A stretch of 64,000 bases of DNA from Pipra filicauda. Taxonomy: Eukaryota; Chordata; Aves; Passeriformes; Pipridae. The stretch covers positions 5,827,501-5,891,500 of the forward strand of contig NW_024104532.1 in the NCBI RefSeq assembly GCF_003945595.2, written 5' to 3'. The notes beneath the pieces were generated by a model. That model saw nothing but the letters and a program-made list of their open reading frames with translations, was not told the origin of the DNA and made no database searches. This document shows positions 1 through 13,109 of this stretch, piece after piece. Both the position numbers and the translations under genes were made by a program. The stretch's first letter is position 1. Each line of letters opens with the position of its first letter.

Positions 1-28
1 ACTTTTTTTAAGAAGGAAAACACTGCCA

Positions 29-83
29 CAAAATCATAGAATGGTTGGAAGGGACCTTAAAGACCATCTAGTTCCAACCCCCA
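29..83 (-). repeat. CR1 LINE 3'-tail fragment, antisense
   Basis: Read on the minus strand this is the usual end of a bird CR1 retrotransposon: a stretch resembling 'ggttggaactagatgg', then 'aaggtcccttccaacc', then 'attctatgatt'. Only about 55 bp are clear; the sequence diverges beyond position 83. CR1 copies are normally truncated at the 5' end, so a short 3' remnant is expected. It contains no coding sequence. It supports a bird origin for the window. Confidence 0.75.
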
Positions 84-3000
84 ATACTGTCCACCACGTG
101 TTCAGCACCTTTAAAACCTGAGTTCTAAAGAGTGCAGAAGGTCTGGGCTGGGCTGCCAGGCCCCCTTATCTGGGCACTTTGGTTCTTCAGCCAATACAAA
201 CAAGAGCTCAGTGGCATCAGATGGATTTAGAGTGTCCTGGCTTAACTGGCCTCTTGCCTGTGCCTGGCTCTTGCCCACAGTGTTGGCTGGTTCAGGCTCT
301 GGGCCAAACTGGGTTCCAGCTGGGAGCTCAGGTGAACAGCTTATTCACTGGGAATAAAAACAAAACAAAGCTTCAGTCACATTCAGAAAAAAGATTTGAC
401 TATGTAAACAAGCATGAGGCAAAAGAAATAGCAAATGCTGTTTAAAGTTTCTTTTAAAAACCCAGGAGGGTGACCACAGGTATCTGCCTGCAAGGTGTCC
501 TCATCCAAGGGGAGATGCACCAGGCAGCTGCCAGTTTGGGGTCAGACCGTCCTGTGCCCCCCAGCCAGGAGCCAAGATCCCAGGCTCCCTGTCCCAAGGG
601 CAGCATTCCCAGCTGCAAAGGGAACTGGAACTGCAGCATTCCCCAAGGCCCCAGCATCGCTTCAAATCAGGCAGCTGATTAATATTAAAGCAGGTAATGC
701 TCCAAATCCTGCCACTCCTACTGGAATGTTTGTCACATTAGTGAGACAGACAAGAAACAATTTACAAAACAACAAATAGACACAGCAAAAAATCACACAG
801 AGCTGAAAGCTGGGAACAAGGAGTTTAAATGATGGGTTTAGATCACGGCACAACTACTCTGAACTGAATTAATTGGTGTCCTTGGAGCTGTCAGCTGCTG
901 CCATGGTGGGAACGAGCAGCAGGACTGGGGAGGGCAAACTTCCAGCTGTGCTTTACTGGGGACAGCAGAATTCTGTGGCATGGGCCAGGCCAGGCTCAGC
1001 CCTGGGGCAGCACGTTGTCAGTACTGTGTCCCACCCCACCACAGCCCCATCAACTCCTCATTCCTGTGCTGGTTCCTCCCTCCTACTCTGGATTTACTCC
1101 CTGCTCCTCTGCTATTCAGTCCCACGTGTGATCCAGCCATGTTTCTCACAGGGTGATTTTGTGTCACGCTTTTGCTTTTGTGCCTTCTGTTCCACTCCGC
1201 TCCCAATTCCCAGAGCTGCCCTTCCACGTCTCACCCCGTCCTGGAGCTCCACCAAAGCAGCTTGTTAAATTCTGACACTGATTTTGTTGCAGTTAAATAT
1301 CTACAGCAGAAACCTGTTCCTGGGGAAACTATTTTCCTTGAAGCCAACTGTTCCCTCTCCTGCTCCAGTAACACATGTCCCATGTGCCACAGTTCTGGGC
1401 AACCAGAGCTGCACATGTCACAGCAAGGAGGCCTTTCCCAGCTTTTGTGCTGATTCCTCCAGCCCAGGTGGAATGTTTAACACACCCATGTGGATTCACA
1501 GTAAATAGGGGAGCGAGGATGACCATCGGGTGCTGGAAAAGGGAGAGTTTAGGGGAAAGGCAGCACAGGATCCAGAGAGGGGATATAAGTTCTGGTCCAT
1601 TTATTTTCTGTATCTGAAAATGTTTACCTTGGTATGCCAGTGTGCAGCAAGAAGGAACGAAAAGACCTACAGAGAAAAAAACAAAGGCAAGTTATTCCTG
1701 AAAGAAGTTAGAGATGGGCGAAGTCAACCACTCACCGGGATCACTGGAATGTTGGATATGGTGACACCACACACACTCCCCAGGGAACAAATCCATCACA
1801 CCCCTGTGTCCTCATCACTCCTGCCCACCGAACAGGAGCTCCTTAGCCCTCCGAGTCATGGACTGCTCCCAGAGGAAACACAGGGATAACCTGAAGCACT
1901 GGGATGGCTTCGGCTCCAGCACAGGACACACCCCAGAGCAGTACCTGGAGCAGGTTGGAGCTGCTCCCCTGCAGCCCAGGGCCCCCAAAGCCCTGGGAGA
2001 TGAGCTGAGGTGGTTCCACCACCCTGCCCACTCTTCAGGGCCTCACACAGAGCACCACAGTCCCAGAAGAAACCTTCACCTCTTGTTCCTGGCACCGAGC
2101 AGGATGCAAATGGGCAACCTGGACTGGATTTTACTGAACTTTCATTATTCATAAACTTCTATTTTGGGGCTGGGGGAGGACACAAATGCTCCCTACTCTA
2201 ATTCCAAAATCCAGAGTGATGCGAGACTAAAAATGACAGTCCTAAAATTGTACATAGCAGTTCAAATAGAAGCAATTTGATAATTTCCTCAGGCACACAA
2301 AGCAACAACTCAATAAAAATAAATATGCTAATGACTGTATTTAGTCTTGGCCATTACATTTCATAAATATTTACTGCTCAGTATTCAGAGTCCAAATTCA
2401 CAAGAATCAGTTACCAATCAAAACAAGAAAGATGAAGGAAAGTGTTTTGTTCTGCTGTGCTAACACAAAATAGACCCGTTTCCTACGGACCCTGTTGGGC
2501 TCCAAGCACAGCCAGGGAAGCACAGCCCCAGGGGACTGGTACCTGGCCACGGCCCATGGCTGGGCTGTGCAGCACCACACACACCTGTACAGCACCACAC
2601 ACACCTGTACAGCACCATGTCCATTTGCCTTCAGAACAGGAGAGCTGAGATCACTGAACACTGAAATAAGCAGGACCACAGCACTTGGGCAAAGCACAAG
2701 GAAGAGTCCACAGAGAGTTTACATCACATCTGGGAAAATAAAATAAAACCGAAAAGCACAAATCCCATCACTGTGCTTTAAAGTAATGGGTTCAAATCCC
2801 CCCCAGCAAGCAAACACAAACATCAGTGGGGCTGTTTGTACAGTGTGGAATTATCCCCACTCAGTGCAGGTGGCAAAGATGGGTTTTGATGATCTGAAGG
2901 TTAAATGGAAAGTGTAAAATAAAACTATCCCAATGCTGTGTGAGGAACTGAAGGAGCAGAAGCCTGCAAGACACTCCTTGTCAGGAGCTTTACTTACACC

Positions 3001-6000
3001 TGATCCCTTCCCTTCCAGGTTTCTTCTATGCAGCAGCAATGGGAGAGAAATACCTTCAGAAAGAATTCAAATATATGGAAAACCTCTACTGAGGCAAGTA
3101 TTTACAGCTGAAAATAATCATGTTGGCAGGGTGCAATAACCAAATATTCCCAACACAGTGACCAGAACTGCAGCAGTGAGGGACTGGAGCAGTAACACTC
3201 CTTGGCTGCGGCAGCTCTGGGGAAGGAAACCTCTCCCCATGGAATTAAACAGCACATGGGGTGTGCTTACACCTCCCTCGATGAGATACAAAGCAACCCG
3301 GTGACTTGGCAAGGACTTGTGTCCTCATGGCAACCAGGGCTATTTTGGTTCTGCTGCTCTGCACTCCCTTACCCAGTTCTCAGTCTCTAGGGATTACAGC
3401 ACCGATGCACAGGAAGGTGCTGTTCCCCAGCCTACCCTTATTCCTCTGTGATTTTCACCATCAACATTTCCTTAATCAGGATGATTCCTTCATCTCTTGT
3501 AAAAAATTTGCAGTCTGAGGTCTTCTCTTCTTCCAGCTGGGCATATTAAACTCTCTTTCCTCAAAAAAAGGATACCAGTATAGTTCAGCCATGGAATTCC
3601 GAAGGCAATGAAGACATGCAGAAGCAAGGAAACTCAAGGCAAACACATTTTCTCCTGCAAAAACAGAGAAAATAGGTTTTAGAGGTTTATTAGAAGGTAA
3701 TCAATAGCCATTTACTCTTGTTCTGAAGCTAATTTAGGAGCTGACCAAATCTTCCCTCCACAGATAACCCCCGAAGATACTTCTTTTCAGTAAAAGTCCT
3801 TAGACAGAACTAATATCTTATTTTAGCCTCATGTGTGTTCCTCAGAAGGCATCAGGTGTGCGAGGATCAACACTCCCAGGAACACCCCTGGGATTTCTGC
3901 TGTAATGAGGGAAAGGAATATTGAAATGAAGTGAAAATGCCATCAGGGGACCATGAGGGGGAATTCTTCCTCTCCAGAACTGATCCATGGAGTAAGGAGG
4001 AACTACAAACCAATGAACTATTAAATACAGAAAAAAGTAGGTTGAATCCGAGGGATTTGTTTGCCTGGAGGGGGGTTGCAGAGCTCAGTCTTCGTCCTGC
4101 ATTCTGCCCACACCAGGCTGCAGAGGCCCCCCACAGCCAGACACTTCTCTGTGCTGAAAGCCATTTGAATTCGAGGTTCAGCACAAAGCAAGAGAGAAGC
4201 AGCTCCCTATTTGGTGAAAAGCAAAAACTACTCACTTTAGATAAGAAAATCCATACCATCCCTCCCCCTCCCCTTTTGGCTCTGTCTGTGCACTGAAACT
4301 GTGATTTGCCAACCCTACTTCTAATGTTTGGTTGGATCTTGTGAGCTGGTGCAAAGTTGGAGCTCAGCTGAAACCCATGTGGGGTCAAGGCTGACCCTCA
4401 TGTGCTCTGTTTGTCAAGATAAAAGAAAAGGGATTTCTCAGTTTGACTCACCGTGAAAGGAGGTTAAAAAAAGGACAATTTACCAAATAGGTCAAGAGAA
4501 CTTCTTTTCACATCTGTAAAAAGAAATGGACAAGATATTTTATATCTATGAAAACCAGTTCCTCCTCCATGCCTGTTCTCTGTCGAAGGCAAGAAGCAGT
4601 ACCTCAGTCCATCAGTCTAAACTGGACATGCCCTCGTGTACAGGAGGAAGCACTAACTGACATCAGTGAAGCCTCAGAGGTTTGCCAAGGGAGTTACTTA
4701 TGGAATCAATCATGTTCACAGTGTGACAACAGCTTTCTCCTGTATTTCTCCTCGTACCACTGCAGACTTTCAGGCAAAATGATGCTGAGGAGGAAAAGGG
4801 GAACAAGAGGACTCCATTAAATGAATAAAATAGGAAAGGGCAGGTAAAGTCATTACCCGGTATCTTTTCAGCAAGGAACAACTAAATCAAAGCCTAATCA
4901 ATATATTCCTTTCAACTAAAGTTCAAACACTTAAATCTCAGCCCCAGGAGATCAGGCTTAAAGGAGCTAAATTTACACTGCTCAGAGGGCAATGATGCAC
5001 ATGCAATGCAGAACAAACATCACCTGCCCATTAAACTCTGCACCTCCACAGCTGCAGCTAAAAGCTTCCCTGGTGGACAATCCATGGAGAGGTTTTATGG
5101 TGGAGGCACTCAGCTCCTGTGAGAGACATCCTGCCATCCATGTCCACACAAGGCCCTCACTACTGTGGCACCCCACAGCAACAGAGCCCAGCAGGTCCCC
5201 AGTGCAGAAATGGCTCTGGGGGACCCCTCCAGTGAAGGCCACCTTGTCACTGAAGCCCCCAAGGACACACTGTCCCAGAAGCAGGGTGGCAGGATCATGA
5301 GGAAAACATGAAATGGCAGCCTCAGGAACTTCCAGCACCACGGGCTTGGCTGGGCAGCCTACGTTTGTACCTGGAATATCTGCAGGAGCCAGACCAGGTG
5401 ACAGGGACAGAGAGCACATATCACATCTGTAACACACCCCACATCCTTCCCACACCCCGTGGGTTTTCAATAAGGGGTTAAGGGCTGCACACGATAAGCA
5501 CCCACAGCCTGTGTGACCACAATGAGGGCAATGCATGCACAGTGCACCCTCATCACCACATCCAGCACAACAGCAGGGCCACGTTCATCAGGCCAGCAGA
5601 GTCCTTTATGCTGTCTCTGAAAAGAGCACCCAATACCTTTCCTTCTTCTTGTAACCACGACAAAACACTGCTGAGTCCAATATTTGTTATTTGAGCTCAG
5701 TGTTTAACAAACACCACATCCTGCTGTCAGTTGCCACCTCCTCTTGTATTGAAGTCAAGCAAAAGGAACCTAAAAAGAAAACAAAGTGAAAGTGGCAGAA
5801 ATGTTGCAGCACTTAAAGAGGGAAGGGATAAATTATCAATCAACATACCAAAAGTTTCTTCCTACAAAACGCTTCTTTATTGTGTGGCCCTACCTCGGCT
5901 CATAACTGCCCTCATGACTTGTCACTGTCCTGCTCCACTGCCAGAGGGCTCATTACTTGGGCACATACAAGCTAATTCAGCCATTTTTTAATCGAGTTTT

Positions 6001-9000
6001 AAAACCTCCCCCACACAGCGCTGACTTTCAGGGTCACCACTTCCCCTCCTGGGCTGGAAACTTCACCCAAACTTTACCTGCAGACCCCAGCACCTCCTTT
6101 TCCCTCTCAGAAGGAAGCTTGGCTCTCACCAGTAGGTCCAGACTGGGCTGTGCTGGTAGCTGGGATTTACTGGCATATCTGCTCATTCATTAATACCTTT
6201 TCTGAACAGGTAATAAAAAAAATCATAAATGCTGTACTTTCCACTCAAATGCACCATGACTTCTACAAACAAAAGCAAAGAAGCAGAACTTTCTCTCACA
6301 TATTTTTGTTCAGAGTTGGAATAAAATAAGCGAAATGTGACAAATATGATGAGTCATAAAATGGCACTGCCATTCTGTTAGGCATTTAAAAAACCCCACC
6401 CTACCCACAGAAAAGGCTTATATATCAGTTTCAAAAATAATGATTAAAAAAATCAGTTCCTTTGGTGTCCCTAAAGAGTTTTATCAAACATAACTTTTCC
6501 CTCTCTTTCTATAAAGCGAAGATATCTAATCTGCACTCTGTGAATACATGAGCTTTATCGTAGCCACTCACAACATTTAATATTCATACAGTATTTTCTC
6601 CTGCTCGTCATGCAGCTGATCCCCTACTCTATTTCCTGGCCCCTCACACTGCTGCCTCCCATTGATCCCTGACTCCCTTATCTCTTCCAAGCTCTCCAAA
6701 CAGACGGATGGAGAAATGCAGTGCTGTCAGCATCAAGTAGATAAAGCAGGAATCAGGGTTTGTCTCTGCAAGCAGCACTGTCACATATTCCAACCAGTAC
6801 AGCAGGTGCAAGTAAGCAGTGCCTGTTGGTCAGGCCAGCAGGAAGGTGGCAGGTCAGGGGGTGGGAGATGAGGAGCAAACGGAAGCCTGGGGAACATTTA
6901 TCAATCGTTGTCATTCATGCAATGTATATTTTAAAGCTTTAAATATTATCACTGTACTGCCATTGATTACCTTTTGGCAAAATGCGCCTCAAAACCACAG
7001 CTGAGCCAGGGAAGAATCCCTGTGGAACAGCATGGGAGGAATGGAATGCCCAGATCCATCTGCTGCCCGAGGGAGATGGATGCTGTGGAGGCAAGAGGCT
7101 GCACAGTTATACCAGACCTGGTGTGCTTGTATTTTCCTCTCTTACAGATCTGCAGACATAGCCAAAATTGCTGAGGGATTTCTGCAGCCCTGTAGAGGCC
7201 CCCTGAGCTGGTCTGTTTTATCCACCGTTGTGTTTTATCCGCCGGCTCGACGCGTGTCGCCGCTCCTGGTTGCTGCTCACACCAGCACAGCTGCTGCTGC
7301 TGCTCCTTTTTTTCTTTTAAAGCCACAACACAAAGATCTCGTGGCTACAAGGAACAAGCAAATGAATAACTGGCTGTGCTGTTTGAAACACACTTCCATC
7401 TGCAGCTCAGGGCACAGATTCCAACATCAGCTGCAAAATCAACAAGGAGAGGTTGGGGGGGTTGGGTTCCACACCAGTGCAGCGGAGTATCCGCAGGGAC
7501 TGCGGGAGCTGCCGGGATGCAGGATCCTACACCCACCCACGCCAGTGGGAGAACAGACAGGACGCTGCTACGGCCACCTAAAAACCGAACCAAACTTCAA
7601 CAGAATTAACCACTTGATCCCCATGAATAGTTAAAGAGTTGCCTAAGGCATGATATAAAATGTGGACATCTCAGTTCATCTGAAAATGAAATTTCTCCCT
7701 TAGATAACTAAAAAATGATAAATCATGGTAAATATCAGTTCATCAAAGTCTCACAGTACGTAAGATTCATGAGCTCAGCCATGAACACCCCATGTTTTCA
7801 GGTACATACAGATGCTTTCATTCATCCAAAACAAGAGACAAACTGCAAGGGGAAGGAAAAGAAAAACAAAAGGGACAAAAGGCCCCTCTTAGCTTCTCTT
7901 TAAAAAAGGTTTAATTAAATATTCCTTCCTTCTCCTTGCTTCTTTTTCAGCAGGTGTAAATCTTAAACAGTCCACATAGCACAACCTGAACCCCCAAATC
8001 TCTTCAAGGCACAAACTTTCAGAGAACAAAAGATATCCACAGAACCCCGTTTCCCAGTGAGCACCCCAGGAGGTGTGGCTGTTAGACCTGGTTTGTCAAC
8101 ATGACATGACTCCCCGAAATGAAAGGCCTTGGAACACTGTCTCCCTCGGGATGCTCTGCTGGAGAGCTTTTATCCTTGTTCATAATTCTCACTGAGACAG
8201 AACTACTGAAGTGCCAGAACTGCTGGAGGGGGATTGACTGGGGTTCCTGTAAATACATCCAGCTGCAAAAACCATCTAATGTTACTGGAGAAAGATGCGT
8301 GACATGATATAAATTCCTGGGGCCTACTTTTGACTATTTCAGTGTAAAGGTGCTACAGAAGCACAAATTGTTATTACAGTATTAGCTGGTACAACGAAGC
8401 ATTAGGAAGAAGACTTGCCTCAGTGCCTGGGGGAAATCAGGAATGAGAATGAATTACAGAAACTGATACAGTCACACATGCCCTGTTCTAAAATGTATTT
8501 GAAATAAAACGATTACCATAATAAAAGTAAATCCATTTCTGTTCTGCTTATTCTCTGTAGACAAAAGAAAAGGTCAAACATTTTTTTCACCAATTAAAAG
8601 ATGTAAAGAACAAGGACTTAAAATCATCAATTTAATTTTGAGCCCAAATGATCCGATGATTTGAAAAAAAATAGAATCTAATTCAGGAATGAAATTCAAG
8701 CAGTAAATTACTTACTTTCCTCTCACACCTTCTTTCAAAAATGATTGAGCAAGAGCTTTCAACACACAAGCTGAGCAAACCTGCTCCATAACTGATATCC
8801 TGCCTGTCTGTGTGAACTCTGTCCTAAGAAACAGGAACAGAGCAGAACACCCTTTCCTTTTTCTGTCTACTTAGTAAACTTTGAGCAAACTCTACATTAG
8901 AAAGTTGGCATTTGATCCCCAAGTAGGGGATTCACATTTTCCCTTCACATTCTTTGTATGACAACCCCAAAGGCAGCCTAAGGAGGCAGAGGAACATCAG

Positions 9001-12000
9001 CGGAACGGGGGGGTCTGTAACACCCCCTCCCAGGGCCAGCACCACCAAAGGTCCAGCAGGACCCTCCCCACGAGGGACACCCAAAGAGCCACAGATTATC
9101 CCTGTCGGTGCCATTGGGTGAGAACACAAACACGTGGAGTTCAAGGGGCTGCAGAACGTGAGCAGCTCCCCCGATCCAGGAGGGATGGCAGCACTAAACA
9201 CCCACCCCTGCACCCACCTGGGGTTTACTTATTTACCTAGTTTACACCGATGTCACCATTGCAGGGGACAGAAGATATCGAGCCCAGACTGATCTCCATG
9301 GCAGGCAGCTGGCAGTGCAGCATCGTTACAACACAGGCACAGGGAGAAGTCTATTAATGAGCTCCAACTACTAAATTATTGACTAGTTAAGCACTGCAAA
9401 TTTGGTCTAATTGTTTTCATGATGGGAGTTTAATTAAAGTGTCTTTTGTATAAAAAGTCTAGCAATATCCTTGTTCAGATAGTGTCAGGGAGAGTTTCCA
9501 AAGCCTGCTTGGCTTTCAAAAACAAATTAAAAGTTACATCCAATGCAAAGCTCTTCAAAAGAGGGAGCTTTTGTGCAGGAGAGAGCTTTAATTCCCAGCT
9601 CCAGCTGACAAGCCCTGCTCCTGAACCATGTGCCCCTCTCCCCATCAGGGAAACATCTCACCCTGCACCCACCACACCGTGAGACTGCAGCTCCCTCAGA
9701 CCATGGGAAATGAGGGAAGCGCTGGGCAATAATGGGAATCTGATAGCAATGGAGGGATACAAAATGATAAAGCAAAGAAACGTTCCCAGTGGAGAGGCAG
9801 AAAGCAGTAAAGCCAAAACACTGAGGGACAGCAAATGACACCAAAAATTAAAACTACACAGAGTTTCTCCACAGCAGAAAGACAGGTATCGCCTGCTCAG
9901 ACCGGGAAATTTGCCAGTTCACAACTTCAGCATAAATCCAGACATTTACAGGGGAGTTTGACCACCAAATTTCCCTTCAGTTTGGCATCAGGGACCCTGC
10001 CCAAGTAAGCTCAAGCTCATACTTAAAGTAACACATGCCTTTAGGGCAAGTCCAGGTGAATTCCTCCAGAAATTGTTCCTAACCCAAACATAGACACATG
10101 TAAGTGGAAGGGAGCAGCTGACAAGACCCAGATTGGTGTGTCTTTGATTTTCCAGCAATGAAGACCAGAAGCCCTGGAGCCCTCCCTCTCAAGCTGCATC
10201 TCATGGAGATGGAGAACAATGGGGCAGTGGTAAGAGCTCAGCCAAGATGATTACACAGGTGCTTTCAGCATCCAAATACACAGATATGACTCATCATGTC
10301 TTTTTTCATGGTTTATAATTTATTTATGGTAATTCCTGTTTGCTACTAGGTCTTTTCAGACATTTATACGCTCTCCTTGGAAGCACCCACAAGAATTCAC
10401 TGTACAAGAATATCGAGCAGTTGGCAGCACCAAATCCATATTTATTTAGGGCAAAATAACTGCCTGACTCTAAGAGGAAGAACTATGCTGTGGTTAAACT
10501 GCCTGTTTGGGACTAAGCAAGTGTCACTTCAATTGCCCCAGTTCCATCAGGGACACCAGGAAGGTCGCAGTCTCCCTTCACTGACTTGCAGTTCTCTAGC
10601 TCAAAATAATAAAGTATGTAACTGTCAATCTCAAACTGGATAAACTCATCCATGCCTATGGATGAGGGTCTGCTCAATGTCTAAACCACAGGTCCCTGCA
10701 GGGACTGGATTCGTGGTTTGATCTTTTCCAGCGTATTGGTCTACAAAGTAGCTGGGCTGAAGCCAACACAGTTATAACTTCACCTGACAGGGCTGAAATA
10801 CTCCGGATTCCCATCTCAGGTTACATCACTCTCACAGTGTTGGTCTCAACTTTAGGGGCACAATGTACAATTTTCCCAGGAATTGCACCACTTGGGTCTC
10901 TTCATTGTGTGTTTCCTTGTCTCCCTCCGGTTTAATTGTACACTCATGTGCTCCTGATGTTACACCCTTCCCATAAGTCCTTCATCTATCCACACGTGAA
11001 CGTCACTGTGCGTTGCTATGTGTGGAAATTTCACACCTGTTTTTCCAGTCAGTCAGTGCTCGATCCCATGGACTCCTGAGGATGTGATAGTGGTGTGCTG
11101 TGCACGCCTGGCTGTCCTTGATGGGACCTGGGCAGGGCAGCAGGGCTGAGGCTCGTGGGTTCCTCTGGTTCTGCAGCAGGTGACCAGCCCCAGAGCCCAG
11201 GGAACCTCTGGAGGCACCTGTGCCCTGGCAGGTGTTGGAAGCAGGTGTAAGTCAACCTGCTGAGGCTGCAGTCACACTGCAGGAGTCCCTGCGAATGCTC
11301 CCGTGTGCAGAGGTGACACCGAGCCTGGACAACTCTCCTGCACAAGCTGCAGGAGCAGAAGCCACATGCCAAGGATGGGCATCTTCCTTAACTGAAAAGC
11401 CTTGAAAACAGGGCATGAGTGAGTGACCAGTTACAGCAGTTAAGGAGTCTCTACACCAACAGGACTAACATTCACCACTGCAATGCAGCTCTGGAAGCCC
11501 CAGTAAGGACAGAGGGTCCAAGCAAACTTTTAAAACAAAACAGTTTAAAAAGCCAGAGGAGCGTGTCCTCCAACAGCAGCATCCCAGCACGAGGCTTTCA
11601 AATACACCTGAGCCACAAGGGATTTAATTTCATCTGAAGTTGTTGCTTTTTTTCTTGAACATCCTCAGAGCTTTCTGAAGTCACGTGGACCTTGCTCGAC
11701 AACCCTGCCACACTTCCCAGGGAACAGCACCAGGCAAAAGCAACAACGAATTACAAGAGACACTAGAACAAAGTAAGAATTAATGGGCTTGACATCAGCT
11801 GGAAATAAATCTTTTTTTAAAGACAGTCACATGTATCACATACCAGCTCATTTAAATGCTACAGAAATTAGGAATTCCACTCTGATCCTGCTGTAAATGT
11901 GCATCCAGAGATTTTTAGGTTCCACTCTGCACAAGTGTGTGTTTCTCCCAGGCAAAGCCCCGCAGGCAGCTCACACCTCTGGGGCACAGCAGGCAACCAC

Positions 12001-12490
12001 CAGGGAAAGGAAATTGTTTGGGAAAGAACATTCCATGCCAAGGGCTGGCAAGCAAGAGAGAGCTGATAATTTTTAAACTTCTGTCCAAGCATCTGTTGGT
12101 AGATGTGAGAGCAAAACGAAGGCTCTGCCTCACCTGCTGTGCGGGCCAGCGGGCAGCCTGCTCTGACTGCAGAGCAGCACAGAAAATTAATTTCCAGCAA
12201 TTATTTGTGCTCTGGCCAAAGAATCCAACCTCGCGTGTGAACAAGCCAGAGGAAAGCTACAGGACACCTGCAGCTGCTGCTTCAAATGCATTCAAGGGCC
12301 AAAGAAATTATTATTCAGACTCCTCTCACTCCAAGCATTCAAAAGGTGACAGAAAGCCCATTTTCAGAGCTCTGGGCCTGCAGCAGCAGACCTGAGTGGA
12401 CACAAGGGCTTTGCTGCCCAGTGCCCAGTACTCCCCAGGCTGGGTTCTCCCTGTCCTCTCCCAGTCTCCAGACTCCTTGCTTGTAGGTAC
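84..12490. other. Noncoding stretch, probably PRELID2 intron or 3' part
   Basis: No exon could be matched to a known protein here. The open frames are short, overlap on both strands and carry no recognisable domain. I looked on the minus strand for the last PRELID2 coding exons (the family has a conserved NPNWTEF-like motif near the end of the domain) and found none, so they probably lie left of position 1. The stretch contains a small 20-bp tandem repeat (2571-2617), an exon-like 39-bp candidate (1628-1666), and AT-rich blocks at about 6200-6600 and 9340-9440 whose conservation cannot be judged from one sequence. Confidence 0.55.
2571..2617. repeat. 20-bp tandem repeat, 2.35 copies
   Basis: The unit agcaccacacacacctgtac occurs at 2571-2590 and again, identically, at 2591-2610. 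A partial third copy (agcacca) follows to 2617. It is a simple local duplication in noncoding sequence, and I see no functional role. Confidence 0.9.
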
Positions 12491-12581
12491 ATCCTGTGTC
12501 CATGTCAGACGCTGAGATTTCAGAGCCGTATTTCTTTTCTGTATCCCCAGCCAAGATTCCTCTTCCAAGTAGATGTCAGGC
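12491..12581 (-). CDS. PRELID2: PRELID2 internal exon (PRELI/MSF1 domain, partial gene)
   Basis: On the minus strand a good acceptor (pyrimidine tract ending in tttcccag, adjoining 12581) opens a 91-nt exon that ends at a GTACCT donor (12489-12490 on the plus strand). After one leading base it encodes 30 residues containing PDIYLEEESWLG and RLTWTQD. These match human PRELID2 around LEEESWLNPRERN and CLTWTQY. The family transfers phospholipids in the mitochondrial intermembrane space; for PRELID2 itself the ligand is poorly defined. The location left of GRXCR2 on the same strand fits mammalian gene order. The exon ends in phase 0 and starts needing two bases from upstream. The next exon (3' side) was not found in the window. 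Confidence 0.85.
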
Positions 12582-13039
12582 CTGGGAAATGGAAGAATTA
12601 TAGCTTAAAAATAAAAAAGGGTAGAATCAGTTCTCGGTACTTGGAAAGCATTACTGGCCTCAGAGGGCAGGACTGAGGATTCTGGAGGGCACATCAGCAA
12701 GGTGAGCCAAAACAAGAGCACTTGGCTCTCTCAGCCACTACCAAAGGCCACTCGGTCCCCAGCCAGACCTCCTAGACCCCTGCAGGCCACCTCCCCTGCA
12801 GCACTTCATACTTTCTGTCCTGCTGCTGACAGTCAATTTAGGACAAGGATAAGAGGAGGCAATTCCAGTTACGTGCAAGGCAGCCCAACCTGCCGCTAGA
12901 CCAGGCAGAAAGGCTTGGAACTTCTCTTTAACACTAACTCTTCTAATTTGAAAAAGAAAACAGCCATTAGGAAATGTGATCCTTTTAAACAAGACAAACC
13001 ACAGCAAAGCATTAAGGTTTTACAACTTGACTAAATTAC
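12582..13039 (-). other. PRELID2: PRELID2 intron (or intron-microexon-intron)
   Basis: This 458-bp gap lies between the two recognised PRELID2 exons. The upstream exon ends in phase 0 (AGA AAG, then GTAATT) while the downstream exon needs two carried-over bases, so the two cannot be joined directly in frame. Human PRELID2 has about five extra residues here (VSILK plus part of a valine). A microexon of about 17 nt would solve the problem, but I found no convincing one with flanking AG and GT. Confidence 0.6.
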
Positions 13040-13109
13040 CTTTCTTAAAATTTCAGGAATTACCTTCTGGCACGTTGCAATTCTCCAGTAAATAATCCCC
13101 AAAACAAAC
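13040..13109 (-). CDS. PRELID2: PRELID2 internal exon (PRELI/MSF1 domain, partial gene)
   Basis: On the minus strand, tcttatctcagcag precedes this 70-nt exon, which ends in AGAAAG followed by a GTAATT donor. After one leading base it reads 23 codons, including GIIYWRIATCQK and then VIPEILRK. Human PRELID2 has GVIYRKRIAICQN followed by VVPEILRK, so the match spans about 20 residues with one residue missing after the tyrosine. A second GTAATT inside the exon (at about 13063) is not needed, because the match continues through it. The two or three residues before GIIYW do not resemble the human protein. Upstream exons (the YPNP region and the start codon) were not located. Confidence 0.8.

Noticed and set aside
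1590..1620. Possible PRELID2 terminal exon (ENKWTRTYI on the minus strand)
   Set aside because: It resembles ENPNWTEFI only with a gap and mismatches, has no suitable acceptor in phase, and does not continue into the family sequence.
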